This document shows, piece after piece, positions 42,619-51,308 of a stretch of DNA of 64,000 bases. Origin of the DNA: Shewanella atlantica (GTDB lineage Bacteria > Pseudomonadota > Gammaproteobacteria > Enterobacterales > Shewanellaceae); NCBI RefSeq assembly GCF_003966265.1, contig NZ_RXNV01000009.1, positions 97,175-161,174 of the forward strand. The letters run 5' to 3'. The notes under the pieces are model-generated. The model saw only the letters and a program-made list of their open reading frames with translations. It made no database searches and was not told the origin of the DNA. Both the position numbers and the translations under genes were made by a program. Position 1 is the first letter of the stretch. Each line of letters begins with the position of its first letter.

Positions 42619-44691
42619 ATGAATAAATCCTTAATAGCTATTGCCTTAGCCACGACTTTTTTAGCGGGCTGCGGCACTTCAGACATCAACAACAACGAAT
42701 CGAAGAGCGAAGTCACTAAAGCGGTCTCCGGCAAAGCCGAGCTAGGTAGCTTCGGTGTCGATCTATCGGCGCGCAACGAAGCCGTTAAACCCGGCGATGA
42801 CTTTTTTATGTATGCCAGCGGTATCTGGTATGACAACTATGTCATGCCTGCCGATAAAACCCGCTTCGGTGCATTTACCGGTTTGGCCGAGCGCAGTGAG
42901 AAGCAGGTCAAAGAGATCATCGATGACATCGCTAGTCGCAGCGACCTAAACGATGAAGAGCAACTGATCGCCGAGTTTTATCACTCTTACATGGATACCG
43001 ACACCATCAACAAGCTCGGTATCACCCCAATCCAAGGTACCTTAGATCAGATAGCATCCATAAAATCTACCGATGATCTAACTAAGGTATTTGGTAATGC
43101 CTGGCTCACAGGTGCTAAGTCTCCCATCGGTGGTGGCATGTGGTTTAATCGCCTCGATCCTAATCAGTACGAGATGTCTATCGGCGCCGGCGGCTTAGGT
43201 CTGCCCGACCGCTCCTACTACCTCGAGCAGAGCGAACGCTTCGTCAAAATCCGCAGCGCCTATGTTGAGCATATTGCCAAGATGCTGACCTTTGCCGGCA
43301 TTAAAGACACCAAAGCACGCGCCACTGAGATTTTAGCCTTAGAGACTAAGATGGCCGAGGGTCAATGGCCAAGAGAGAAACGCCGTAACCGCGACCTCAC
43401 CCTGAATCAGGTAAAACGCGAAGACTTAGCCAAGCAGTACCCAGGCTTTAATTGGGACGCCTACTTCGCTCAAACTGGTTACCAGGTGCCGCAACTGAAC
43501 ATCTCTCAGCCAGAGCCGGTAAAGGCTATGATTGATCTGGTCAATGGAGAGTCTCTCGGCATTTGGCAGGACTACCTGACTTTCCACACCATCAGTAACA
43601 ATTCTGACCTATTATCTGAAGATATCTACGCCGCCAGCTTTGCATTTTATGGCAAGACCTTAAGCGGTCAGGAGGAACCTAAACCTCGCTGGAAACGTGC
43701 CGTTGCAGAGATGTCAGGCACACAGTCTCTGGGCTTTGCCATAGGCAAAGTCTATGTGGCGCGCTACTTCCCTGAGTCATCTAAACAGCAGATGGCTGAG
43801 CTGGTTGAAAACCTGCGTACAGCTCTGGGTCAACGAATCGATGGTCTCGACTGGATGGGCGCTGATACCAAGGTCAATGCCCACGCTAAACTGGCTGCAT
43901 TTACCCCTAAAATTGGATACCCGGATGTATGGCAGGAGTTCGAAGGATTAACGCTATCTGGCGAAGACTTAGTCGGCAACATTGCCCAGCTGCGCCAGTT
44001 CTTTAAGGCTGAAAGTGTCGCCAAAGAGCTGAAAAAGACTGACCGTAATCGCTGGGGCATGACGCCACAACGTGTTAACGCCTACTACAACAGCTCATTT
44101 AACGAGATTGTCTTCCCGGCTGCCATCCTCCAGCCACCATTCTTTGACCCTAACGCCGACCCGGCCGTTAACTATGGTGGTATCGGTGCCGTTATCGGCC
44201 ACGAGATGGGACACGGTTTCGACGATCAGGGCTCAAAGTCCGATGCCAATGGCATCCAGCGTAACTGGTGGACAGACGAAGACCGTGCCGCCTTCGACGC
44301 TAAAGCGGATAAGTTAGCCGAGCAGTACAGTAAGTACGAGCCTATCCCGGATAACTTCGTCAATGGCCGTAACAGTCTGGGCGAGAACATCGGTGATGTG
44401 GGTGGTTTGGCTATGGCTTACCATGCCTATAAACTCAGCCTGAATGGTAAAGAAGCCCCGGTCATAGATGGGGTCACCGGTGATCAGCGCTTCTTCCTGG
44501 CATGGGCACAGGTATGGAAAGAGAAACGCACCGAACAGAGCATGCTTAACCAGCTCCGTGGCGGCACTCACGCACCGGGCCGATATCGCGCACAGGCACC
44601 ACGTAACCACGATGCCTGGTATAAAGCTTTCGATGTTAAGCCAGGTGACGAACTGTATCTACCTGAAGATCAGCGCGTACGTATTTGGTAA
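42619..44691 (+). CDS. M13-family metallopeptidase, lipoprotein (PepO/neprilysin-like)
   Basis: A 690-residue protein with a lipoprotein signal (LIAIALATTFLAGCGTSD) and full-length M13 architecture. VDLSARNEAVKPGDDFFMYASGIW starts the N-terminal lobe, VIGHEMGHGFDDQG at about residue 528 gives the zinc site HEMGH, GENIGDVGGLAMAYHAY supplies the third ligand and catalytic region, and it ends with WYKAFDVKPGDELYLPEDQRVRIW. It cleaves peptides in the periplasm. AAGGAAG precedes the ATG. It is monocistronic. Confidence 0.95.
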   Translation: MNKSLIAIALATTFLAGCGTSDINNNESKSEVTKAVSGKAELGSFGVDLSARNEAVKPGDDFFMYASGIWYDNYVMPADKTRFGAFTGLAERSEKQVKEIIDDIASRSDLNDEEQLIAEFYHSYMDTDTINKLGITPIQGTLDQIASIKSTDDLTKVFGNAWLTGAKSPIGGGMWFNRLDPNQYEMSIGAGGLGLPDRSYYLEQSERFVKIRSAYVEHIAKMLTFAGIKDTKARATEILALETKMAEGQWPREKRRNRDLTLNQVKREDLAKQYPGFNWDAYFAQTGYQVPQLNISQPEPVKAMIDLVNGESLGIWQDYLTFHTISNNSDLLSEDIYAASFAFYGKTLSGQEEPKPRWKRAVAEMSGTQSLGFAIGKVYVARYFPESSKQQMAELVENLRTALGQRIDGLDWMGADTKVNAHAKLAAFTPKIGYPDVWQEFEGLTLSGEDLVGNIAQLRQFFKAESVAKELKKTDRNRWGMTPQRVNAYYNSSFNEIVFPAAILQPPFFDPNADPAVNYGGIGAVIGHEMGHGFDDQGSKSDANGIQRNWWTDEDRAAFDAKADKLAEQYSKYEPIPDNFVNGRNSLGENIGDVGGLAMAYHAYKLSLNGKEAPVIDGVTGDQRFFLAWAQVWKEKRTEQSMLNQLRGGTHAPGRYRAQAPRNHDAWYKAFDVKPGDELYLPEDQRVRIW

Positions 44692-44696
44692 AGGCT

Positions 44697-44835
44697 TTTA
44701 GCTTTTAGCTTCGAGGTTCGAGACTTGAGGTTCTAGGTTAATATGATCCATGTAGGAGCGGCTTTAGCCGCGAAGCTTTTAGGGTTCGAAGTTCGAGCTG
44801 TAAGCTTTAAATCATAAGCTGTAAGTTTTAAGAAA
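44697..44835. repeat. TTCGAG repeats and a REP-like hairpin
   Basis: The spacer holds GAGGTTCGAG-type strings, repeated AAGCTTTTAG/AAGCTGTAAG strings and, at 44751-44776, TGTAGGAGCGGCTTTAGCCG followed by CGAAGC. The last is a hairpin of REP style resembling Pseudomonas-type REPs. Related strings are at 9777-9906. Confidence 0.55.
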
Positions 44836-44840
44836 AATGT

Positions 44841-44876
44841 AAAAATGCCAGTCAGAATCCTGACTGGCATTTTTTT
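44841..44876. terminator. Terminator between convergent genes
   Basis: AAAATGCCAGTCAG, AATC loop, CTGACTGGCATTTT and a run of T; A-run on the other side, so it works for both the M13 gene and the FadL-type gene. Confidence 0.85.
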
Positions 44877-44898
44877 GCGGTCCCTTTAACTGAAGAAT

Positions 44899-46185
44899 CT
44901 AAAAAGTCCGGTTGTATTGCAACCCAACCATCATGGCATTGGCATGACTGGTCGCAGTAAGGTTGGTAGCCAGATAAGTACCACTAGCCATATCTACCGG
45001 GATCATAGGTTTCGATTCAACCACACTCACATCTTCGCCCAATACATAGGTAAAACCAAAATCCAAATCGGAGTCTGGCGTTAACCGGTAAGTGAAGCCG
45101 GTTGAGAAGAACTGTCGATCGGAATCGGGAACCGAAATAGAGGTAAGCTTATCCTGTGCGCTGGTATCGTACAGATAGCCCGCCCTAAGGGTCCAGTCGC
45201 TGTTCAGGTAATAAGTTGCGCCGATAGCGTAGTGCCAGCCATCTTGCCACTGATAGCGATTAAGGGTACCGCTGGTCTCGGCCTCGAGATTTTCAAACAC
45301 GCTCCAACCTATCCATTGAATGCTGTAATGCAGCGCAAGCTTGCTGTTTTCGAGGTGATGAAAACCGGAGAATTCAGCCATATTCGGCAACGGGATCACT
45401 ACCGTATCGTCGATTGGGCCGGACTCGGGAAGATAACCTGCGTAGTCGACATCCCCCTCAGTCTCCATCTCAGGACTGTAACGGTAAGACAAACCGAAGC
45501 GGTTGTTATCATCGAGCTCATACACGGCGCCAAGATTAAATCCCAATCCAAACCCTTTGGCATCGACGGTCAATAAATTCGTGTCTGTAGGCTGCAGGCT
45601 TCTTTTTAGCTTGCCGGTACTGGCAATGATATCGAGTCCGGCACCTATGCTGAAATGCTCACTCATGCGATAGGAGCCCGATAACCCCAGGTTGTAGCTC
45701 TTAACTTCACTCATACCGCCATACTCGCCGGCGATGTAATCATCACTATATTCGGTTTTGGTACCAAAATTTGAATACGCGTTAATGCCCCAGGCAAACT
45801 TGTCATTGATTGGCATGATAAAGTGAATATTGGGCGCAATGGCGTTGTCGCCGGCATCATCATAATTAGCAGATTGAACCGAACTATCGACGAGTGCCCC
45901 CTGGCTATACAGCTCACGGGTATAAAGCGCATCTTTCACTTCGACCATAGAAGTGATGCTGATGAAACCCGCCGACAAAGCGGTCTCATTAAACAGTGCC
46001 ATGGTGGCAGGGTTACGCGCCATAGAGGATGCGTTATCGGCTATCACCGCATCCCCGGCAAAGGCGCGTCCCAGACCGGCGTTCGATTGCGCGTTTAACT
46101 GAAAGCCGGCACAGATTGCCTGCTGTGGTAATAATATCGTTGCGCCAATAATGATTGTTTTGTTCAATCGACTCATCTTTCTCAT
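44899..46185 (-). CDS. FadL/OmpP1-family outer-membrane transport protein
   Basis: This 428-residue protein has a signal peptide ending ICA and the FadL N-terminal hatch signature GFQLNAQSNAGLGRAFAGDAVIADNASSMARNPATMALF. Fourteen-strand barrel segments follow, closing in MMVGLQYNRTF. FadL-type porins pass long-chain fatty acids or other hydrophobic compounds across the outer membrane. AGAGGT precedes the ATG. Long-chain fatty acids are the usual guess, but divergent members also carry aromatics. Confidence 0.9.
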   Translation of the reverse strand: MRKMSRLNKTIIIGATILLPQQAICAGFQLNAQSNAGLGRAFAGDAVIADNASSMARNPATMALFNETALSAGFISITSMVEVKDALYTRELYSQGALVDSSVQSANYDDAGDNAIAPNIHFIMPINDKFAWGINAYSNFGTKTEYSDDYIAGEYGGMSEVKSYNLGLSGSYRMSEHFSIGAGLDIIASTGKLKRSLQPTDTNLLTVDAKGFGLGFNLGAVYELDDNNRFGLSYRYSPEMETEGDVDYAGYLPESGPIDDTVVIPLPNMAEFSGFHHLENSKLALHYSIQWIGWSVFENLEAETSGTLNRYQWQDGWHYAIGATYYLNSDWTLRAGYLYDTSAQDKLTSISVPDSDRQFFSTGFTYRLTPDSDLDFGFTYVLGEDVSVVESKPMIPVDMASGTYLATNLTATSHANAMMVGLQYNRTF

Positions 46186-46405
46186 AGATTGCTAACCTCT
46201 GACTCCCGCCCTTTCCGAGCTTATCGAGTTTGGTTTATCGAACTTGGTTTAACGGAGTAAACAAAGCCATATTGGCTGCCACTCAAATTAGAGTAAAAAC
46301 ACTATATTGATAGTATGCGAATATCTACCGCATTAATGAAATTAAGGTCGTATTTTGGACGAAAAAGTAAAAATAATTGTTGAATAGTGAAGCGGGTGTT
46401 TCAGA

Positions 46406-46450
46406 TGCGAGGATTTGAGGTGTGAGAATTTGAGGTGCGAGGATATCTCA
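46406..46450. repeat. Three tandem 15-bp repeats
   Basis: Units TGCGAGGATTTGAGG, TGTGAGAATTTGAGG and a partial TGCGAGGAT in tandem. No gene is seen in 46186-46533. Confidence 0.5.
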
Positions 46451-46533
46451 TGACCCGCCTCTTGCCTCTGTGATAATGAGATAGTGGAATGAGGAGATGT
46501 CGATTGACCTGACACCTCCGAGGCATATCATAC

Positions 46534-46782
46534 TTAGTGTTTAGTACTGACCCCATTTCGTACCATCTCTTTACCTGTATCGAAGATTTCTTGAGTGATC
46601 CAGCGAGCATGAAGCAGTTTATTATTGTTATCGAATACCGCAACGAAGTGGCGTCCGTCTGCGTTGTTGGTAGCCATACCTACGCCGGCAACACCTTCCA
46701 GGCCCAAGCCACCATTTTCAACCGACAGTAAAAAGCGTTCCAACTCTTCCAGGTTATCGATAACATTTAATTCGTCATTCAT
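46534..46782 (-). CDS. Small conserved-looking protein of unknown function
   Basis: An 82-residue soluble acidic protein (VIDNLEELERFLLSVENGGLGLEGVAGVGMATNNADGRHFVAVFDNNNKLLHARWI). No family is recognised; the balanced composition and an ATG preceded by TAAGAG suggest a real gene. It has no signal peptide. Confidence 0.6.
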   Translation of the reverse strand: MNDELNVIDNLEELERFLLSVENGGLGLEGVAGVGMATNNADGRHFVAVFDNNNKLLHARWITQEIFDTGKEMVRNGVSTKH

Positions 46783-47161
46783 TGTTTAATACTCTTAGTT
46801 TTTAACCGACTGCAGGCAGCGCAGCCTCAACGGCAATATGCGGCGTACTCTACAGATCATAGTCGATGATTTGAAGCCCGTAATGGCGACTTAGACAGAA
46901 TAAGTAACACTCCTTGCCCGCCACCCAGCCATGCAATGAACATATAAAAGGAAGCCAAGCTTGCCACCTCTGAATGCCAATCAGCATGAGAAGCACTATT
47001 AATTTTAGTAAATATTTTTCTCCGGGACGAACAGTTTCCCAGAGCAATGAAACAGTTAGAGCAAGGGGGCTACAGGCCAGAGCCAGCGAGCCAAGTGGAG
47101 GGCTTCATCACTGACAAAAACAGCTATATTTAATAGAGGGGAAACTACGCAGGTAAAACAG
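46783..47161. other. Intergenic region without recognised features
   Basis: A 379-base divergent gap. A TTG-started hydrophobic frame on the reverse strand (46850-47047) lacks a ribosome binding site. I support no feature here. Confidence 0.4.
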
Positions 47162-48589
47162 ATGAAATACTTCAATCAACTCCTCATAACCCTATCATTA
47201 GGGCTTGCCATACTCTCTTCCGCCCAAGCCTTGGCCGTAAGTAAGGCCCCGGAAATTACATCTAAAGGTCAGGTCATAGCAGAGCAGAAACAGGCAATGA
47301 AAAACCTACATGGAAAACTTAAAGCATCACTGCGCGCGGCCGAGCGACACACAGTCGAACTGACCAGCAGTGAACTACAAACCTTAACCACACCGGGCAT
47401 GGATCCCACCGGCCGATACAGGGTCGGCGTACATCGCGCCGTCGGAAAATCGGTCTCCCACGATAACAGGGATCTGATCATCAACATTCCCGGTGCCTAT
47501 GCTGTTCGACTGGAACTGACCCATGTTAGAGGCGTGGTTGCTGTGTTCAACGAGGCGGGACAGGCATACCAGTATTCACAGGATGGCTTCACCCATACCT
47601 TTATCGGTGAGCAGGTGACAGTTCGTGGCGCGGCTCATATAGAGGGCGCAGGTGCCGTTAACAAGGGAGGGAATCTGTGTGACTTCAATGCTTCCTGCGT
47701 CGAGAACGCCGAATGTAAAAACATCGGCATGCCAGACAATATTGATGACGTCCGTAACGCCTACGCCAGCATACTATTCAGATCCGGTGGCTTCTATTAT
47801 GTCTGCTCCGGAGGCCTTGTCGCCGACAGCGACAGCGGTAGTGAAATCCCCTACTTTCTGACCGCTAGGCACTGCGTCAGCAAGGGGCGGGAAGCTAATT
47901 CAGTCGAGACCTTCTTTCAATATACTCAGAGCTGTTCTACCGAACCGCAAGATTGTAGTACACAGCCCGACTTCAGCACGGTTGGCTCGAGCATAGTCAA
48001 GAGCGGCAGAAAGGGGGACTACTCACTACTTAGGCTCTCGCAGATTCCCCCTTCCGGTTCTGTGTTCTTGGGCTGGAACTCTGACCCAATTGCCTCCACT
48101 GATGCCGCCGAACTGTTTCGCATTAGCCATCCGGGCGGTGCACCTCAGGCATACTCAAAACACTGGGTGGATACAGACGCACCAAACTGCAGCTCCTGGC
48201 CACGGGGAAACTGGATCTACAGTCGCGATCTATTTGGTGCGACCGAAGGTGGCAGCAGTGGCTCACCTGTGTTAAACAGTAATGCCGAGATCGTGGGTCA
48301 ACTTAGCGGAGGCTGTGGCTACAATGTCAATGATGTCTGCGACAGCGGCAGTAACGCCACCGTCGATGGCGCTTTCGCGGCTTACTACTCAGATATTTCA
48401 CAGTACCTCGGAGGTGGCGATCCGGATCCCGGCGGTGATTGTACCGATGCCGATGGAGATGGCTGGTGCGTCGAAGAGGGAGATTGTGATGATAACGATC
48501 CACAAGTCAATCCCGGCAGAAACGATCGTGGGCGCAAATGGGGCAATGATGGAAAAGATAATGACTGTAATGGCATTATCGACGGATAA
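47162..48589 (+). CDS. Secreted trypsin-like serine protease with MopE-like metal-binding tail
   Basis: The 475-residue protein has a signal peptide (LLITLSLGLAILSSAQA) and a pro-like region to about residue 170. A chymotrypsin-fold domain follows, with His in PYFLTARHCVS, Asp in KGDYSLLRL and Ser in EGGSSGSPVL, an intact triad. After a GGGDPDPGGD linker, the last 50 residues (DCTDADGDGWCVEEGDCDDNDPQVNPG and DNDCNGIIDG) form a putative calcium-binding motif of MopE type. It resembles lysyl endopeptidase-like bacterial exoproteases. Several cysteines suggest disulfides. It is monocistronic with a terminator. Confidence 0.88.
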   Translation: MKYFNQLLITLSLGLAILSSAQALAVSKAPEITSKGQVIAEQKQAMKNLHGKLKASLRAAERHTVELTSSELQTLTTPGMDPTGRYRVGVHRAVGKSVSHDNRDLIINIPGAYAVRLELTHVRGVVAVFNEAGQAYQYSQDGFTHTFIGEQVTVRGAAHIEGAGAVNKGGNLCDFNASCVENAECKNIGMPDNIDDVRNAYASILFRSGGFYYVCSGGLVADSDSGSEIPYFLTARHCVSKGREANSVETFFQYTQSCSTEPQDCSTQPDFSTVGSSIVKSGRKGDYSLLRLSQIPPSGSVFLGWNSDPIASTDAAELFRISHPGGAPQAYSKHWVDTDAPNCSSWPRGNWIYSRDLFGATEGGSSGSPVLNSNAEIVGQLSGGCGYNVNDVCDSGSNATVDGAFAAYYSDISQYLGGGDPDPGGDCTDADGDGWCVEEGDCDDNDPQVNPGRNDRGRKWGNDGKDNDCNGIIDG

Positions 48590-48643
48590 GCACTCTACAC
48601 TAAGAACTCAAAGCCGCGATAATGCAGTACCGACATAGCCTCA

Positions 48644-48670
48644 GACAGCCACCAAATATCGGTGGCTGTC
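48644..48670 (+). terminator. Terminator after protease gene
   Basis: GACAGCCACC / GGTGGCTGTC perfect ten-bp stem, then TTCC, about 55 bases after the stop. Confidence 0.7.
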
Positions 48671-48872
48671 TTCCGGGTAGCCCCAAGCTCACTATCGTTC
48701 ATATTTAACAATAGGTTACACAGCTATTAACAGTCTTAAGATCCGAACATTGCCGTTTAGTTAAAAGTGATCCGCCCTCCCCATATTTTGCTTGTTTTAT
48801 CTCCAGGTAGCCAGATTTACACATGAACGACAAGACCACACTGGCAAAAGGGTATAAGATATCGCCACCAAA

Positions 48873-48890
48873 GATAATGATTATCATTAC
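48873..48890. promoter_or_regulatory. Fur box
   Basis: GATAATGATTATCATTAC closely matches the Fur consensus GATAATGATAATCATTATC and lies 21 bases before the TonB-receptor ATG. Iron repression of that gene is expected. Confidence 0.75.
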
Positions 48891-48910
48891 CATGACAATT
48901 AAGGTGTACG

Positions 48911-51130
48911 ATGAACAAGCTCCAAGTTAGTGTACTGGCACTGGCAGTCACTGTAGCACTACATGCTCAAGCCGAAGAGATCTCTTTACCATCCAAATCA
49001 GAACAGGATTCAGCCGCTGTAAAACCTGAAGTAATAGTTATTTCCGGCTCACGTGTGGAGCAAGAGATAGAACAGGTTGCAGGCTCAATCTTAGTGATAG
49101 ACGAAGCGGCTATCGAAAAAAGCATGAGTAATGACTTTGGTAGCTTGTTCCGTAACGAATCCGCTGTAGGGGTTAAGGGCGGGGCTGGTAAACCAACCAC
49201 GGTGACCATTCGTGGTATTGGTGGTAACCGGGTGATGATGGTAAAAGATGGTGTACGAGTCAATAACCAGTATGCCTCTCCACTGGGGCCGGGAGCCGAA
49301 GGGACCGGACGTGGACTCACCGAAGTACAGAGCCTGAAGCAAATTGAAGTGGTCAAAGCGGCGGCCTCTACCATGTACGGCTCAGACGCCCTCGGTGGTG
49401 TGGTGGTTATGCGTACAAAAGATGCCAGTGATTACTTGATGGGTGATGATAGCTACCTGTCGCTCAACAGCGGCTATAGCGGCATTAATAATGAATACAG
49501 CGCCGGTTTTACCGCCGCCAACAGCGTGGGGAGTTTTGAAAATTTACTTACCTACCAGCGCCATGAGGGGGAAGAGACACAAAATTATCAGCAAGACCTA
49601 CCGGACTCAGAACTGGTGCAGGACAGCATCTTGCTGAAAAGTAAGTACCACTTCAATGAGCATACCTCCCTGCAGCTAAGCGTCGATTACCTTGAGCAGA
49701 AACTTGAACGTTGGGAGCCGATGTTTGACGAGAGTTCAGCATTAACTGAGCAGATCGATACCCGGCGCGACACCCAGGTACTTAACGGTGCCTTGCAGCT
49801 ACGCTCAGATAAATCCAGTTCGCTGCATGATAACCTGACTGTAGTCATGTACTACGGTACGACTAAGCAAAACGAAGATCGTGACTACTACAGTTTTGAC
49901 GGTAACAAGCAAGCTACCAATGATCGCGCCAGAGAGTACATCTTTGAAGACGAGCGCCTTGGGATCACCAGCACCTTCAATAAATACATAGGTGAAGAAA
50001 GCTATGGTCATAACATTACCTACGGAATGGATCTGGAACTTTCGAGCATGTTGCGCCACCGCACCTACGCCGAACAGAATAGCGGAGAATGGCAAGTCAC
50101 CCACCCCTTCACCTTCGCCGATACCGATAGCCAACGTATCGGTATCTTTGCTCAAGATGACATCAAACTGCTCGATGGAAAACTGAACCTGATAGCTGGG
50201 ATCCGTTTCGACAACTTCGAGAACACACCTGACAAGTCAACATTGACCTCTGACCAAGACCCGGAAAATTTTGATGCCATGAGTGAAAGCTTCTGGTCAC
50301 CTAAGCTGGGGCTTATCTATCACATAACCAATGATGTCAGCGTCTACGGGCAGTACACCTATGGCTATAAGATGCCGACCCCGGATCAAAAATGGGGAGA
50401 GCTGGTGATCCATGAGCCCGGCATGCCGATGGAGGTACTACTCAAACCCAACTATGATCTGGAGTCAGAACAGAGCAACACCTTCGAAGCTGGCGTTCGT
50501 GGCAGCCACAGCGATACCAGCTACGAGCTAACCCTGTTCTACAGTCAGGTAAAAGATTATATAGACTGGCAGTTCCTGGGTATGGAGATGTTCCCCCAGA
50601 TGAACCTTCAGTACGGCTACTTTAACCGTGAAGAGGTAAAACTATACGGTTTTGAAGCTCAGGTGAGTCAGTGGATAGGCGATAGCTTAGAGCTATGGGG
50701 AAACCTATCCTACACCCATGGCGAAGATGAAAACGGCGATTATCTTAATAGTGTCAGCCCTATGCGTGGAACAGTAGGTGCCAACTACTACACCGACCTT
50801 GCAGGTATGGAAGCCGATCTGGCCACGGTCGTGCGTTTTGCAGACAAAATGGACCGCACCACTGACCTGGATATTTTTCCGGGGATGGATACATTCAATA
50901 GCGTATATAACACCGCTGGCTATGCCGTGGTTGATTTAACCTTAGGTGTGCGGATAAACGAAAGCTGGAAGCTAAGAACCGGCGTGTACAACCTGTTTGA
51001 TAAAGAGTATATCGACTATGCCGATGTGGCTGGCCAATCGAAATACCTGCTCAATTCACTTGGCACGCCTGATACCAACTTCACTCAACCTGGGCGCTAT
51101 TTTAATGTTAGCGTGAACTACCAGTTCTAA
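48911..51130 (+). CDS. TonB-dependent hemoglobin/transferrin/lactoferrin-type receptor
   Basis: This 739-residue protein has a signal peptide (VSVLALAVTVALHAQA), a TonB-box-like PEVIVISGSRVEQ, a plug domain (VKGGAGKPTTVTIRGIGGNRVMMVKDGVRV, TMYGSDALGGVVVMRTK) and a 22-strand barrel ending GRYFNVSVNYQF. Similarity is to heme/hemoglobin-type receptors. The NPNL and FRAP boxes were not clearly found, so the ligand is uncertain. The Fur box directly upstream points to iron or heme uptake. It is monocistronic. Confidence 0.9.
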   Translation: MNKLQVSVLALAVTVALHAQAEEISLPSKSEQDSAAVKPEVIVISGSRVEQEIEQVAGSILVIDEAAIEKSMSNDFGSLFRNESAVGVKGGAGKPTTVTIRGIGGNRVMMVKDGVRVNNQYASPLGPGAEGTGRGLTEVQSLKQIEVVKAAASTMYGSDALGGVVVMRTKDASDYLMGDDSYLSLNSGYSGINNEYSAGFTAANSVGSFENLLTYQRHEGEETQNYQQDLPDSELVQDSILLKSKYHFNEHTSLQLSVDYLEQKLERWEPMFDESSALTEQIDTRRDTQVLNGALQLRSDKSSSLHDNLTVVMYYGTTKQNEDRDYYSFDGNKQATNDRAREYIFEDERLGITSTFNKYIGEESYGHNITYGMDLELSSMLRHRTYAEQNSGEWQVTHPFTFADTDSQRIGIFAQDDIKLLDGKLNLIAGIRFDNFENTPDKSTLTSDQDPENFDAMSESFWSPKLGLIYHITNDVSVYGQYTYGYKMPTPDQKWGELVIHEPGMPMEVLLKPNYDLESEQSNTFEAGVRGSHSDTSYELTLFYSQVKDYIDWQFLGMEMFPQMNLQYGYFNREEVKLYGFEAQVSQWIGDSLELWGNLSYTHGEDENGDYLNSVSPMRGTVGANYYTDLAGMEADLATVVRFADKMDRTTDLDIFPGMDTFNSVYNTAGYAVVDLTLGVRINESWKLRTGVYNLFDKEYIDYADVAGQSKYLLNSLGTPDTNFTQPGRYFNVSVNYQF

Positions 51131-51308
51131 GACCATTTAAGTGAACGAATGAACAAGTGATGACAGTCTAAATACTAATACTAATACTAGTGCTTAGTCT
51201 GTCATCAGACTCTTCATGAAAGCTAGAGGCTGCAACCAGCCAGCGATACCAGCGCCATCATCTTTTCCCGCCGACAATGATTTGAACAGGTTAGCATTTG
51301 TGTATATA

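Noticed and set aside
46850..47047. 65-codon hydrophobic frame on the reverse strand
   Set aside because: Starts with TTG, no ribosome binding site, no family; kept only as a remark on the gap.
49091..49374. Reverse-strand frames within the TonB receptor gene
   Set aside because: Shadow frames of a well-supported gene; low-complexity composition. The same holds for all other frames nested inside annotated genes.
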